A stretch of DNA of 64,000 bases from Bacillota bacterium (GTDB lineage: Bacteria > Bacillota > Clostridia > Lachnospirales > Lachnospiraceae), in NCBI GenBank assembly GCA_023410575.1, contig JAEYPP010000001.1, positions 36,322 through 100,321 on the forward strand, in the 5' to 3' direction. Position numbers and translations under genes: made by a program. Below are positions 34,724 to 44,451 of the stretch, piece by piece. Under the pieces are notes generated by a model. The model saw nothing but the letters and a program-made list of their open reading frames with translations, was not told the origin of the DNA and searched no databases. Position 1 is the first letter of the stretch, and every line of letters begins with the position of its first letter.

Positions 34724-36256
34724 ATGAATGATGAAATCAATCAAAACAATTTAGATCGTAATGTGGAAGGGATAAATTCAACACCTCAACAACAAGAGAT
34801 GGGGAATGAATCATATCAACCAAATTTTATTTTAAATACAGAGGAAGACTCGATGACTTCTTCCAATATAACAGAGGAAACTGGCACATATGATATGAAC
34901 GAGATGAAACAGATTCATAATGAGGAACAGGCACCGATACAGAATGGCGTTCCTAATTACGACCCAACTAGTTCTTATTATAATAACAATCAATTCGTTA
35001 ATACGGCGCCAATGAAAGTAAAGAAAAAAGGTAGTCGTGGTGCACGTTTCTTTAAGAGGTCAGTTGCTTTCGTATCTGCTGCTGCATTATTTGGTGTTAT
35101 CGCTGGGGCATGTTTTCAAGGAGTAACTTATTTCATGGATCGGCAACCAAAATCCAATCAAAGTTCTGTTGCCTTACAACCACTCGATGAATTCGAAGAT
35201 TATGATAATGTGGATCATGACAATACATCACAAAATGGAACAGTAGTACAGACAAATTCAAACGCTACTGTAGTTGCTACGGATGTATCTGACGTTGTGG
35301 CAAATGTAATGCCAGCAATTGTTTCAATAAATAGTACAACAACAATGACTGAATACGACTTTTTCGGTCGAAAGTTTGAGAACGAAGTAAGTGGCAGTGG
35401 TTCTGGCATTATTATTGGTCAAAGTGATGATGAACTATTAATTGCTACTAATAATCACGTAATTGAAGGAGCAAAAGCGATTGAGATTGTATTCGCAGAT
35501 GATACAAAAGCTTTGGCTACAATCAGAGGAGCAGAACCAAATTTTGATTTAGCAGTTGTAACAGTTAAGATGGAGGATATTACAAAGGAAACTCAAAATA
35601 GTATTCGAATTGCAACTCTTGGTGATTCTGATTTGGTCAAAACTGGTGAGATGGCGATTGCAATTGGTAATGCACTTGGTTATGGACAGTCAGTTACCGT
35701 AGGCTATATCAGTGCTTTGGACCGTGAGGTAAAAACTGAGAATACGACATTAAATCTGATTCAAACAGATGCAGCAATCAACCCTGGTAACAGTGGTGGT
35801 GCCTTAATCAATGCACATGGCGAAATCATTGGTATCAATTCAGTTAAATATGCAAGTACTGAAGTGGAAGGTATTGGTTATGCAATTCCAATCTCCGAAG
35901 CGATTCCAATCATTAATGAATTAATGAACCGTGAGGACTTAGCTGAAGATGAGATGGGTTATCTCGGTATTACAGGTAAGAATATTGATGCATCTTTTGC
36001 AACCGCATTTAATATGCCAACCGGTATTAGCGTTTATGAAGTAGGTGAAGGTTCTGCCGCACAAGCTGCTGGTATAAAAAAAGGTGATATCATCGTTGGT
36101 ATGAATGGTAAGAAGATTGAAACAATGCAAGATTTACAAAGAACATTAAGTTATACAAGAGGTGGCACAAAAGTGACAATCAACCTTAAAGTTCTTGATA
36201 ATGGTGAATACATCGAGAAAGATGTGGAAGTAACTTTAGGTTTTCGTAATAAATAA
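34724..36256 (+). CDS. htrA: HtrA/DegP-like membrane-anchored serine protease with PDZ domain
   Basis: The 510-residue protein has a Gln/Asn-rich cytoplasmic tail (1-100), one membrane helix (about 106-128), an acidic linker and a trypsin-like domain with catalytic His245 (ATNNHVIEG), Asp275 (NFDLAVV) and Ser357 (NPGNSGGAL), then one PDZ domain (about 415-505, GYLGITGKN). Such proteases degrade misfolded exported proteins. GGAAAGGAG precedes the ATG at 34724; an in-frame ATG at 34700 lies before it without a ribosome site. No promoter of clear consensus was found upstream. Confidence 0.95.
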   Translation: MNDEINQNNLDRNVEGINSTPQQQEMGNESYQPNFILNTEEDSMTSSNITEETGTYDMNEMKQIHNEEQAPIQNGVPNYDPTSSYYNNNQFVNTAPMKVKKKGSRGARFFKRSVAFVSAAALFGVIAGACFQGVTYFMDRQPKSNQSSVALQPLDEFEDYDNVDHDNTSQNGTVVQTNSNATVVATDVSDVVANVMPAIVSINSTTTMTEYDFFGRKFENEVSGSGSGIIIGQSDDELLIATNNHVIEGAKAIEIVFADDTKALATIRGAEPNFDLAVVTVKMEDITKETQNSIRIATLGDSDLVKTGEMAIAIGNALGYGQSVTVGYISALDREVKTENTTLNLIQTDAAINPGNSGGALINAHGEIIGINSVKYASTEVEGIGYAIPISEAIPIINELMNREDLAEDEMGYLGITGKNIDASFATAFNMPTGISVYEVGEGSAAQAAGIKKGDIIVGMNGKKIETMQDLQRTLSYTRGGTKVTINLKVLDNGEYIEKDVEVTLGFRNK

Positions 36257-36268
36257 TAAGATTCAGAT

Positions 36269-36526
36269 GTCAAAAGTCCTTAAGAAAGAAGTCTGTCGTC
36301 ATTTTGCACAAAGAAATGTTATGAGTATGGGATGACAAACATAATTTATACGCAACACGCTTTCGCTTGAATGAAGTTCGTAGCGGTACGTAAGGGCCTA
36401 AAATACAGGTCCAAAGTACCGACGACTTCATAACAGTATGCTCCTAAATTATGTTTGTCATCCCATTTTTAGTAAGTTTTTTTATTTGCAAAATGACATT
36501 AGATTTCTATCTTAAGGACTTTTGAC
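36269..36526. mobile_element. Palindromic MITE-like element, copy 3, inside an outer inverted repeat
   Basis: The 202 bp element (36297-36498) has the same ends and core as copy 1 (GTCATTTTGCACA left, TTTGCAAAATGAC right, GGGATGACAAACATAATTTA / TAAATTATGTTTGTCATCCC within). It is enclosed by a further inverted repeat of about 28 bases built on GTCAAAAGTCCTTAAG (36269-36284) and its complement (36511-36526), which copies 1 and 2 lack. It fills the space between two convergent genes and probably serves as their terminator. Confidence 0.72.
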
Positions 36527-36550
36527 CTACTCTTGATAATTGATTAAATA

Positions 36551-38788
36551 TTACTCTGCACTATAGAGGCTATAGAAGGAGTTAATATTGGTTACTGTTT
36601 CATCTAAAGTTAACTCTCCACTTAAATAATCTTTTATGCTACCTTTTATCGTGTCATCTAAGATGACATCATAAATATATGGAGTTTGAATCTCGTCAAA
36701 GAGTGAACGATAAAGTTTTTGTGCTATTTCCTCGCTTGAAAAAGTAATAAGCTCTTTATGAAGGATCTGTTCCAAATCATAGTAAGGATACGTACATATA
36801 CCCCCAGCATTATATGGATTATCATAAATTGATTCATGCGGATGTATTTTTTCATTTACTTCAATTCCATAGGTAAAAAAGTTATTCTTTTGAATTTCTT
36901 CTGAAAGAAGGACCCCCAGAAAATCGAGAGCTTCTTCTTTTTGGCTTGTATTCTTATTAATAGAAAAGATGCTCATTGGAATGTAGGTACGATTAAGGGA
37001 AGACATACTTTTATCAGCTCTATTGCATAAATGCAGAGCTTCACTAATCGTACGGGCATCACATAATAACCCCAAGCCAACATTTGCTTGTTCATCTTTG
37101 ATACTATATAAAGAATTCGCAGAAGGAAAATAATCCTCTTCTGTAATCACAGTATGGTCATATATCATTTTTAGGTTGGTTAGAAAGATACTCAACTTGT
37201 CTAGAGCGATGGTTTGATCCTCATTTAGAATCTCATTCTTATATGCAGGGTATAAGAAGTCAACAAAATCGGATAGGTTAATTGAGCCGATTAGTGTCTT
37301 ACTTGAGTTTTGGGAGTAAGTGGCAAGTTCTTGCAAAGAATTCGCAGCCAATATTGCATCATCCATTCCAGCTATGACTGGAATTTTTATTCTAGAAGGG
37401 ATAGCAAATATTTTATTATCATATGTAAAAGTATGTTTAATTACGTCATTGACATCTAAATTTTTTTCCACTTCTTCCGTGATATCAGCTAGGATACCTT
37501 TATCGATTAAGTTCTTGATGTTTAGACCATCTAAGAAAATGATATCGGGACCATCATTGGCCAATAGCTGTGCGTTTAGTGTTTGAACACAATCCTGAAC
37601 CGAAATATTATCTTTATCTTGGGAATTAATAGCAACATAATAATTGACATAGATATTTGGATTCTCAATTTGATATTTCACAATTGCGGCCCGAATCTGT
37701 GGATTTTCATAGAGAGAATAAATATTTAATTCATTGTCAGGATACGTAGGTACCTCAGGATCATAAGTATATTGACAAATGGTCCACTCCGAATATTGTA
37801 GATCGGAACGTACACTTAAAAAATTACCTTGAGTATCGACGTATAGTTCATGGGGTAATTCTGTACCACAACCCATGGAGTTGAGTGTTCCATCAACTAT
37901 CTGAGTAAATGTAGTGGTATCCTCACTAAGTTGATAGATTCCTTTGGAGCATTGCAGATAAATTGCGTCGTTGCAATCTTTTGCTAGAACAGCGACTTGC
38001 GGTCTGTTCTTATTCAGTGATAAATCTTTAGTAGATATGCTATTTTCAAGATCACCACTTTTAAGATCATAAATATTAAGAGTGTCAAAGGTATCCGCAA
38101 GGGCATATAGTTTGTCAGCAACCACAATTGAAGCGTATCCGTTAATGTTATACCAAGAAGGACCTAAGGTACCATCTTTTTTTATATATTGCACATTATC
38201 TAGAAACATCAATATTATGTCACCATCTGCCGTCACAGTAAAATCACATGGTTCAGTCATAAAATACCCTCTATCGGAATGTTGATAAGTTAATAATTCG
38301 TCAAGAGAAGGAATGGTAACTTGTTCAAGTGTGCTTCCTGTCTTTTTGAAGATGCAATAGAGAAGAGTGTCATCTTTATTAAACTTCCTTGCAAGGACAT
38401 ATTCATTGTCATCTTCGCCTATTACAAAGCGTAGATAGTCAATATACACTCCTTTTTCTTCGGGTATCCATGATGGAATCGATTCTTGTGTCCATTGGCC
38501 GCCACTTCCAAGAGAGCAAATAGAACCCGGTATAGTGAGGGTGACACAATCATCTTTATACATACTTGAATTCTCTGGCACAACGTGATAATTTAGAAAC
38601 CAATCAGTACTACTGGTTGATGGATGATAGATTTTTTCTACATAGCGCCCCACTCCGTAGGTTTTAGAACCATCCTCCAAAGAGGGCTCTGACATTGAAT
38701 TACTTTCTTTCGTACTTTTACAACCAGTTAGCGTGAAACATAGAATTAATAGGATAACAATCGATAAACTTCGTAAGTGCTTTTTCAT
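36551..38788 (-). CDS. Lipoprotein with propeller-like N-terminal part and solute-binding-protein C-terminal part, paralog 1
   Basis: The 745-residue protein has a lipoprotein signal with lipobox LTGC and Cys23. Residues 40-350 consist of repeated blade-like units (LYALADTFDTLNIYDLKSGD, AIYLQCSKGIYQLSEDT). From about 360 it follows a family 1 extracellular solute-binding fold, with IRAAIVKYQIENPNIYVNYY and LLANDGPDIIFLDGLNIKNL. No ABC permease is near, so a sensor role with the neighbouring two-component system is more likely than transport. It is a near copy of the next gene. Ligand unknown. Confidence 0.8.
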   Translation of the reverse strand: MKKHLRSLSIVILLILCFTLTGCKSTKESNSMSEPSLEDGSKTYGVGRYVEKIYHPSTSSTDWFLNYHVVPENSSMYKDDCVTLTIPGSICSLGSGGQWTQESIPSWIPEEKGVYIDYLRFVIGEDDNEYVLARKFNKDDTLLYCIFKKTGSTLEQVTIPSLDELLTYQHSDRGYFMTEPCDFTVTADGDIILMFLDNVQYIKKDGTLGPSWYNINGYASIVVADKLYALADTFDTLNIYDLKSGDLENSISTKDLSLNKNRPQVAVLAKDCNDAIYLQCSKGIYQLSEDTTTFTQIVDGTLNSMGCGTELPHELYVDTQGNFLSVRSDLQYSEWTICQYTYDPEVPTYPDNELNIYSLYENPQIRAAIVKYQIENPNIYVNYYVAINSQDKDNISVQDCVQTLNAQLLANDGPDIIFLDGLNIKNLIDKGILADITEEVEKNLDVNDVIKHTFTYDNKIFAIPSRIKIPVIAGMDDAILAANSLQELATYSQNSSKTLIGSINLSDFVDFLYPAYKNEILNEDQTIALDKLSIFLTNLKMIYDHTVITEEDYFPSANSLYSIKDEQANVGLGLLCDARTISEALHLCNRADKSMSSLNRTYIPMSIFSINKNTSQKEEALDFLGVLLSEEIQKNNFFTYGIEVNEKIHPHESIYDNPYNAGGICTYPYYDLEQILHKELITFSSEEIAQKLYRSLFDEIQTPYIYDVILDDTIKGSIKDYLSGELTLDETVTNINSFYSLYSAE

Positions 38789-38918
38789 ACTCCAAGATAC
38801 TCCTTTTAATGAAATTTTATATCAAAATTGTAGAATATAAATATTTAAATATTATTTAAATATTTACAGAACTCATTAAACATCAAACTGGAACGATATC
38901 GCTGTAGGGATTGAAATA

Positions 38919-41147
38919 TTACTCTGCACAATAGAGGCTATAGAAGGAGTTAAACTTGCTTACTTCTTCATCTAAAGTTAAATCACCACTTAAATAATCT
39001 TTTATGTAGCCTTTTATCGTGTCATCTAAGATGACATCATAGATATATGGAGTTTGAATCTCGTTAAAGAGCGAACGATAAAGTTGTTGTGCTATTTCTT
39101 TCCTTGAAAAATGAATAGGCTCGTTATGAAGGATCTGCTCCAAATCATAGTAAGGATACATACACATATACTTAGAATGATATGGATCATTATAAATTGA
39201 TTTATGCGGATGTAATTTTTCATTTACTGCAATTCCATTTGTAAAAAAGTCATTCTTTTGAATTTCTTCTGAAAGAAGGACCCGCAGCAAATCGAGAGCT
39301 TCTTCTTTTTGGCTTGTATTCTTATTAATAGAAAATATGCTCATTGGAATGTAGGTACGATTAAGGCAAGACATACTTTTATCAGCTCTATTGCATAAAT
39401 GTAGAGCTTCACTAATCGTACGGGCATCACATAATAACCCCAAGCCAACATTTGCTTGTTCATATTTGATATTATATAAAGAATTCGCAGAAGGATAATA
39501 ATCCTTTTCTGTAATCACAGTATGGTCATATATCGTTTTTAAGTTGGTTAGAAAGATACTCAACTTGTCTAGAGCGATGGTTTGATCCTCATTTAGAATC
39601 TCATTCTTATATGCAGGATATAAGAAGTCAACAAAATCGGATAGGTTAATAGAGCCGATTAGTGTCTTACTTGAGTTTTGGGAGTAAGTGGCAAGTTCTT
39701 GCAAAGAATTCGTAGCCAACATTGCATCGTCCATTCCAGCTATGACAGGAATATTAATTCTACAAGGAAAAGCAAAAATCTTACCATTATTTGTAAAAGT
39801 ATGTTTAATTACATCATTGACATCTGAAATTTCCTCCACTTGCTCCGTGATATCTGCTAGGATACCTTTATCGATAAAGTTCTTGATGTTTAGACCATCT
39901 AAGAAAATGATATCGGGACCGTTATTGGCCAATAACTGTGTGTTGAGTTCTTGAACACAATCCTGAACCTGCATGTTACTTTTATCTTCGGGATTTATAG
40001 CAACATAAAAATTGACTAAGATATTCGGATTCTCTTTCTGATATTTCACAATCGCAGCTCGAATCTCTGGATTTTCATAAAGGGAATAAACATTTAATTG
40101 CTTGTCAGGATACGTAGGTACCTCAGGATCATAAGTATATTGACAAATGGTCCACTCCGAATAACGTAGATCGGAACGTACACTTAAAAAATTACCTTGA
40201 GTATCGACGTATAGTTCATGGGGTAATTCTGTACCAGAACCCATGGAGTTGAGTGCTCCATCAACAATCTGAGTAAATGTAGTGGTATCCTCACTAAGTT
40301 GATAGATTCCTTTGGAACATTGCAGATAAATTGTGTTGTTGCAATCTTTTGCTAGAACAGCGACTTGCAGTCTTGTCTTATTCAATGATAAATCTTTAGT
40401 AGATATGCTATTTTCAAGATCACCACTTTTAAGATTATAAATATTAAGAGTGTCAAAGGTATCCGCAAGGGCATATAGCTTGTCAGCAACTACAATTGAA
40501 GCGTATCCGTTAATGTTATACCAAGAAGGACCTAAAGTACCATCTTTTTTTATATATTGTACATTATCTGGAAACATCAATACTATGTCACCTTCTGCTG
40601 TTACTGTAAAATCACATGGTTCATTAGTAAGATTTTCCAAATTCGAAGAAGAATGATTATTCGTTAATTCGTCAAGAGAAGAAATGGTAACTTGTTCTAG
40701 TGTGCTTCCTGTCTTTTTGAAGATGTAATAATGCTGATAAAACTTCCTTACGAGGACATATTCATTATTATCTTCGCCTATTACAAAACGTAGATAGTCA
40801 AGGTGTAATCCTTTTTCTTCGGGTACCCATAATGAGATTGGCTCTTGTGTCCATTGGCCGTCACTTCCAAGAGAGCAAATATAATTCGGTATGGTGAGAG
40901 TGACACAATCATCTTTAAACATACTCGAATTCTCTGGTACAACGTGATAATTTAGGAACCAATAATCACAGGTACATGATGGGTGATAGACTTTTTCTAC
41001 ATAACGCCCCATTCCGTAGGTGTTAGAACCATCCTCCAAAGAGAGCCCTGACATTGAATTACTTTCTTTCGCACTTTTACAACCAATTAGGGTGAAACAT
41101 AGAATTAATAGTATAAAAATCGATAAACTTCGTGAGTGCTTTTTCAT
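38919..41147 (-). CDS. Lipoprotein with propeller-like and solute-binding-protein parts, paralog 2
   Basis: The 742-residue protein matches paralog 1 over its whole length, with long stretches nearly identical at DNA level (for example 37960-38180 against 40330-40540) while the regions near residues 150-185 and 660-720 differ more. Lipobox LIGC with Cys23. The layout is again blade-like repeats followed by a binding domain with PDIIFLDGLNIKNF. The uneven similarity suggests recent duplication with exchange between copies. It is co-directional with paralogs 1 and 3. Confidence 0.8.
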   Translation of the reverse strand: MKKHSRSLSIFILLILCFTLIGCKSAKESNSMSGLSLEDGSNTYGMGRYVEKVYHPSCTCDYWFLNYHVVPENSSMFKDDCVTLTIPNYICSLGSDGQWTQEPISLWVPEEKGLHLDYLRFVIGEDNNEYVLVRKFYQHYYIFKKTGSTLEQVTISSLDELTNNHSSSNLENLTNEPCDFTVTAEGDIVLMFPDNVQYIKKDGTLGPSWYNINGYASIVVADKLYALADTFDTLNIYNLKSGDLENSISTKDLSLNKTRLQVAVLAKDCNNTIYLQCSKGIYQLSEDTTTFTQIVDGALNSMGSGTELPHELYVDTQGNFLSVRSDLRYSEWTICQYTYDPEVPTYPDKQLNVYSLYENPEIRAAIVKYQKENPNILVNFYVAINPEDKSNMQVQDCVQELNTQLLANNGPDIIFLDGLNIKNFIDKGILADITEQVEEISDVNDVIKHTFTNNGKIFAFPCRINIPVIAGMDDAMLATNSLQELATYSQNSSKTLIGSINLSDFVDFLYPAYKNEILNEDQTIALDKLSIFLTNLKTIYDHTVITEKDYYPSANSLYNIKYEQANVGLGLLCDARTISEALHLCNRADKSMSCLNRTYIPMSIFSINKNTSQKEEALDLLRVLLSEEIQKNDFFTNGIAVNEKLHPHKSIYNDPYHSKYMCMYPYYDLEQILHNEPIHFSRKEIAQQLYRSLFNEIQTPYIYDVILDDTIKGYIKDYLSGDLTLDEEVSKFNSFYSLYCAE

Positions 41148-41217
41148 ATTTTAAGATGCTCCTTTTATATGAAATTAATACAAAAATTGAAGAATATAAA
41201 TATTTAAATAATTATAA

Positions 41218-41275
41218 CAGGTATACCAATGAGGTGTACACTGATTTTTAGTGCGACACCCCATTGGTATACCTG
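41218..41275 (-). terminator. Long hairpin after lipoprotein paralog 3
   Basis: Arms at 41218-41237 and 41256-41275 (CAGGTATACCAAT-type) pair at 19 of 20 positions around an 18-base loop. On the minus strand it follows the stop of the gene at 41280 within five bases. T-rich sequence follows only loosely. Confidence 0.7.
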
Positions 41276-41279
41276 CTGT

Positions 41280-43562
41280 TTATTCTCCGTTATAGATGTA
41301 AAGGAATGAATTTACCTTAGTTATTGCCTCATCTAATGATACTTCATCGGTTAGGTAAGACATTATGATATTGACCAATGTCCCATCCAAATTATCATCT
41401 CTAATGATTGGTGTTTGAATCTCATCATACAGTGGAATGTAAGCTTTTGCTTCGTCTTCTGTTGGGAATGGAATCCATCCTTCTGTTTTAATTCCATTAC
41501 TATCAATCCATCCTTCATACCCAATTCCACCTCGTTCCATTGGGTTATTGGTAAGTGATTTGGAAGGAACTACTTTCTTATTAATAGCAATGCCCTCATA
41601 AGAATCTATTGCCTGAATTTCTTCCGATAGAAGAAGCTGTAGAATACTTAAACAGATTTCCTTATTCTCTGAATTATTACTAATTGAAAAGATATTAGCT
41701 GCCAGGTAGCTATGGTTTAGAGTAACCATTGTAGCCTTTGCTTCCTTGGATAAATACATAACGTCAGCAGTACTCACTGCATTATACATTGTGCCTAGAC
41801 CAAAGCTCGAAACAGACTCTCTTAGCTGAAATATTGAATTTGTTTCACTACACCATGAATCATCTGGAAGGAAGTTGGAGTTATCACTAATAGTTTTTAT
41901 GTTTTCTATAAAAACTTTAACCTTTTCAATATTGACAGTCTTACTGTCATCATAAATTTCATTTTTATAAGCTTCATAAAGTCGGATTATGAGATCCATC
42001 TGACGCAGACCACTAAATGTTTTTTTATCTGAATTCATAGAATAATCAGCTAACGCTTGCAGTGAGCTTGTAGCCTTAAGAGCATCATCTTCTCCAGATA
42101 TAACAGGTAGCTGAATTCGAGTTGGCATTGCGTATATCTTACCATCTCTTGCAAAGGTATGTTTTATTGTATCGTAGAGATCAGGATTACTTTCGATGCA
42201 ATCTGTGATATCAGCTAAAATACCTTTATCTATCAAATTATCCGCACTCATATGATCAAGGTATATGATATCTGGTCCTTTTCCAGCTAAGAGTTCAGTA
42301 TTTAATGCTTGTATGTAGTCATTAAGTTTAAAACCTTCCGTAGGATTGTCAGTAATTTGGGCATTGTATTTGATTACTACATCGGGATTTGCGTTCTGAA
42401 ATCTAACGATTAATTTCCTTATTTCGGGAATATCGCCTAAGGAATATATCGTTATCTCGGTCTCGGGATATGCAGCAATATCTGGATTAAAGACATATTT
42501 ATATACCTGAAAATCTGTATATTCAGAGTTACCACGAACATTCCAGAAATTTCCATCATCATCTTTATAGAGAGCTAAACAAAATTCGTTACCAGTTGAC
42601 ATGGAGTTAAGCGAACCATCAATAATCTGTTTCCAAGTGGAGGTATCATTGTCAAGCTGAAAGATTCCTTTTGAACATTGTATATATATGTTATTCTCTT
42701 TATCATTACACATTATGGCAAATTGACGAAAGGCGTTACGAAGAGATAGTCCTTCGGTGGATATTGTATGATCAAGCTCACCACTCTCAATGTCATAAAC
42801 ATTAATTGTAAGTAAATCGGAAGACAGTGCATATAATTGACCATTTGATATAGTTGAGACAAACCCATTTATATTGGAACACAGATCACTAACTTGCCCA
42901 TTCTTTTTTAGAATTTGAGCATTATCGGCATAAATAAGGATGAAATCACCATCTTTTGTAACTGAGAAGGTGACAAAATCATGATCTGTCCATCCGCCAT
43001 TGACACCTCGGTTGCAGTTTAACAATTCATAAAGTTTAGGAACTTCAACCTCTGTTATTGTGTCACCATTTTTTTGATATACACAGTGGAATGGGTTTCC
43101 TAAAGCTTCCTCATTTCGTTTATCAAGCATCAGATATTCTTTTCCATCTTCCCCTATAATAATGGCATTAAGTTGGTAATTTTCCTCTTCAGTTGCCTGT
43201 GGAAGCCATTCAAGTTCTTTTTTTGTCCAGTTGCCGTCATCCTCAAGACAATAAGTATTTGTTCTCAAATTAAGTGTGAACTTACCTGGTACTTTTTCAC
43301 TTGATTCTTCGGGAATGACGTGATAGACCGTATAGACCGTTTCTTCTGGGTCTGGAACGCAAATGTTTTCCACATATCGACCTTTGGAAGTGGCAGATGG
43401 TAAGTTGTTATCATTAGAAGTGTCTACGCTTTGTTGTAAAGTTTCATCAGTCGTATTGTTGCTATTTTCGTTTTTATCACTATTCTTACATCCAGTTAAT
43501 GAGATAATAAGACATAGAACAAGTAAAGTAGATATAGCTGGCTTTGTCATATGATATTTCAT
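41280..43562 (-). CDS. Lipoprotein with propeller-like and solute-binding-protein parts, paralog 3
   Basis: The 760-residue protein has lipobox LTGC with Cys25 and an Asn/Ser-rich linker after it. It shares the two-part layout with paralogs 1 and 2 but is clearly more diverged, with LYALSSDLLTINVYDIESGE in the blade part and LLAGKGPDIIYLDHMSADNL in the binding part. Start at ATG 43562 follows AAAGGAG; a TTG at 43589 in the same frame is not favoured. It is the gene next to, and divergent from, the response regulator, so it is probably the ancestral member of the set. Confidence 0.82.
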   Translation of the reverse strand: MKYHMTKPAISTLLVLCLIISLTGCKNSDKNENSNNTTDETLQQSVDTSNDNNLPSATSKGRYVENICVPDPEETVYTVYHVIPEESSEKVPGKFTLNLRTNTYCLEDDGNWTKKELEWLPQATEEENYQLNAIIIGEDGKEYLMLDKRNEEALGNPFHCVYQKNGDTITEVEVPKLYELLNCNRGVNGGWTDHDFVTFSVTKDGDFILIYADNAQILKKNGQVSDLCSNINGFVSTISNGQLYALSSDLLTINVYDIESGELDHTISTEGLSLRNAFRQFAIMCNDKENNIYIQCSKGIFQLDNDTSTWKQIIDGSLNSMSTGNEFCLALYKDDDGNFWNVRGNSEYTDFQVYKYVFNPDIAAYPETEITIYSLGDIPEIRKLIVRFQNANPDVVIKYNAQITDNPTEGFKLNDYIQALNTELLAGKGPDIIYLDHMSADNLIDKGILADITDCIESNPDLYDTIKHTFARDGKIYAMPTRIQLPVISGEDDALKATSSLQALADYSMNSDKKTFSGLRQMDLIIRLYEAYKNEIYDDSKTVNIEKVKVFIENIKTISDNSNFLPDDSWCSETNSIFQLRESVSSFGLGTMYNAVSTADVMYLSKEAKATMVTLNHSYLAANIFSISNNSENKEICLSILQLLLSEEIQAIDSYEGIAINKKVVPSKSLTNNPMERGGIGYEGWIDSNGIKTEGWIPFPTEDEAKAYIPLYDEIQTPIIRDDNLDGTLVNIIMSYLTDEVSLDEAITKVNSFLYIYNGE

Positions 43563-43710
43563 ATTAAAATTCTCCTTTCCGGCTAACAATTAATGCTAAG
43601 ATTAATATCATGCAAATACTATACAAAATATTTCTTTAAATTTTATTTAATTTTCCAGATTACCGTGAAGATTTTGATTGCTGTGCTATAAAAAATAAGA
43701 ATACCAAAAG

Positions 43711-43738
43711 TTGACAAAATATGATATTATTGTAGAAA
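43711..43738 (+). promoter_or_regulatory. Candidate promoter of the two-component system
   Basis: A perfect TTGACA (43711-43716) is followed after 16 bases by TAGAAA, a weak -10 box, 24 bases before the regulator start. Confidence 0.4.
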
Positions 43739-43761
43739 ATAGTAAAAAGGAAGGAGTAATC

Positions 43762-44451
43762 ATGAGAATCTTAATTGCAGAAGATGACAAAATGCTATGT
43801 AATGTTGTACGTGATGAGTTAAATAAATCAGGATATCAGGTGGATGTAAGTTATGATGGAATAGATGCATTAGCATATTTGGAACAGAATATTTATGAAT
43901 TGATTATCCTTGATCGAATGTTACCAGGAATGGATGGACTAACCTTATTACATAAAATTCGTGAGAACAAGATTACAACGCCGGTTTTATTTGCTACAGC
44001 ACTTGGTACGATTGATAATCGAATCGAAGGTTTGGATGCAGGGGCGGATGATTATATTATAAAGCCTTTTGATATAAAAGAAATGCAAGCAAGAGTGCGA
44101 GCACTGTTACGTAGAACACCGGAATTAGACGTTGCAAATATAGTAAATTGTGGGGATTTGACTTTTGATATGAATACCAATACACTAACATGTTGCGGGA
44201 ATCATAGTTTTTTATCAAAAACCGAGGCGGAATTACTTCAGTTTTTGATTCGAAACAGAAATATTATCTTAAAAAGAGAACTGATTCTAGCTCGTGTATG
44301 GGGCTCAAATGACTATGTTATGGATGGTAACCTTGCTACTTATATTTTTTTTCTTCGCCGCCAACTTAATAATATACATAGTAAAGTACAGATTAAGACA
44401 ATTCATTCCATTGGTTATTGTCTGGAGGAAAAGCAATGTATCAAAAAGTGA
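43762..44451 (+). CDS. Response regulator, OmpR family
   Basis: The 229-residue protein has a receiver domain (acidic pair Glu7-Asp8-Asp9, phosphorylated Asp51 in LIILDRMLPG, KPFD lysine near residue 101) and a C-terminal winged-helix domain (about 130-225, with LTCCGNHSFLSKTEAELLQF and TYIFFLRRQL). AAGGAAGGAG precedes the ATG at 43762. It overlaps the kinase gene by 16 bases. It is divergent from the three lipoprotein genes and is their probable regulator. Confidence 0.95.
   Translation: MRILIAEDDKMLCNVVRDELNKSGYQVDVSYDGIDALAYLEQNIYELIILDRMLPGMDGLTLLHKIRENKITTPVLFATALGTIDNRIEGLDAGADDYIIKPFDIKEMQARVRALLRRTPELDVANIVNCGDLTFDMNTNTLTCCGNHSFLSKTEAELLQFLIRNRNIILKRELILARVWGSNDYVMDGNLATYIFFLRRQLNNIHSKVQIKTIHSIGYCLEEKQCIKK

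Noticed and set aside
30536..36526. Three similar palindromic repeats considered as a CRISPR array
   Set aside because: The repeats are about 200 bp long, kilobases apart, separated by ordinary genes and there are no cas genes.
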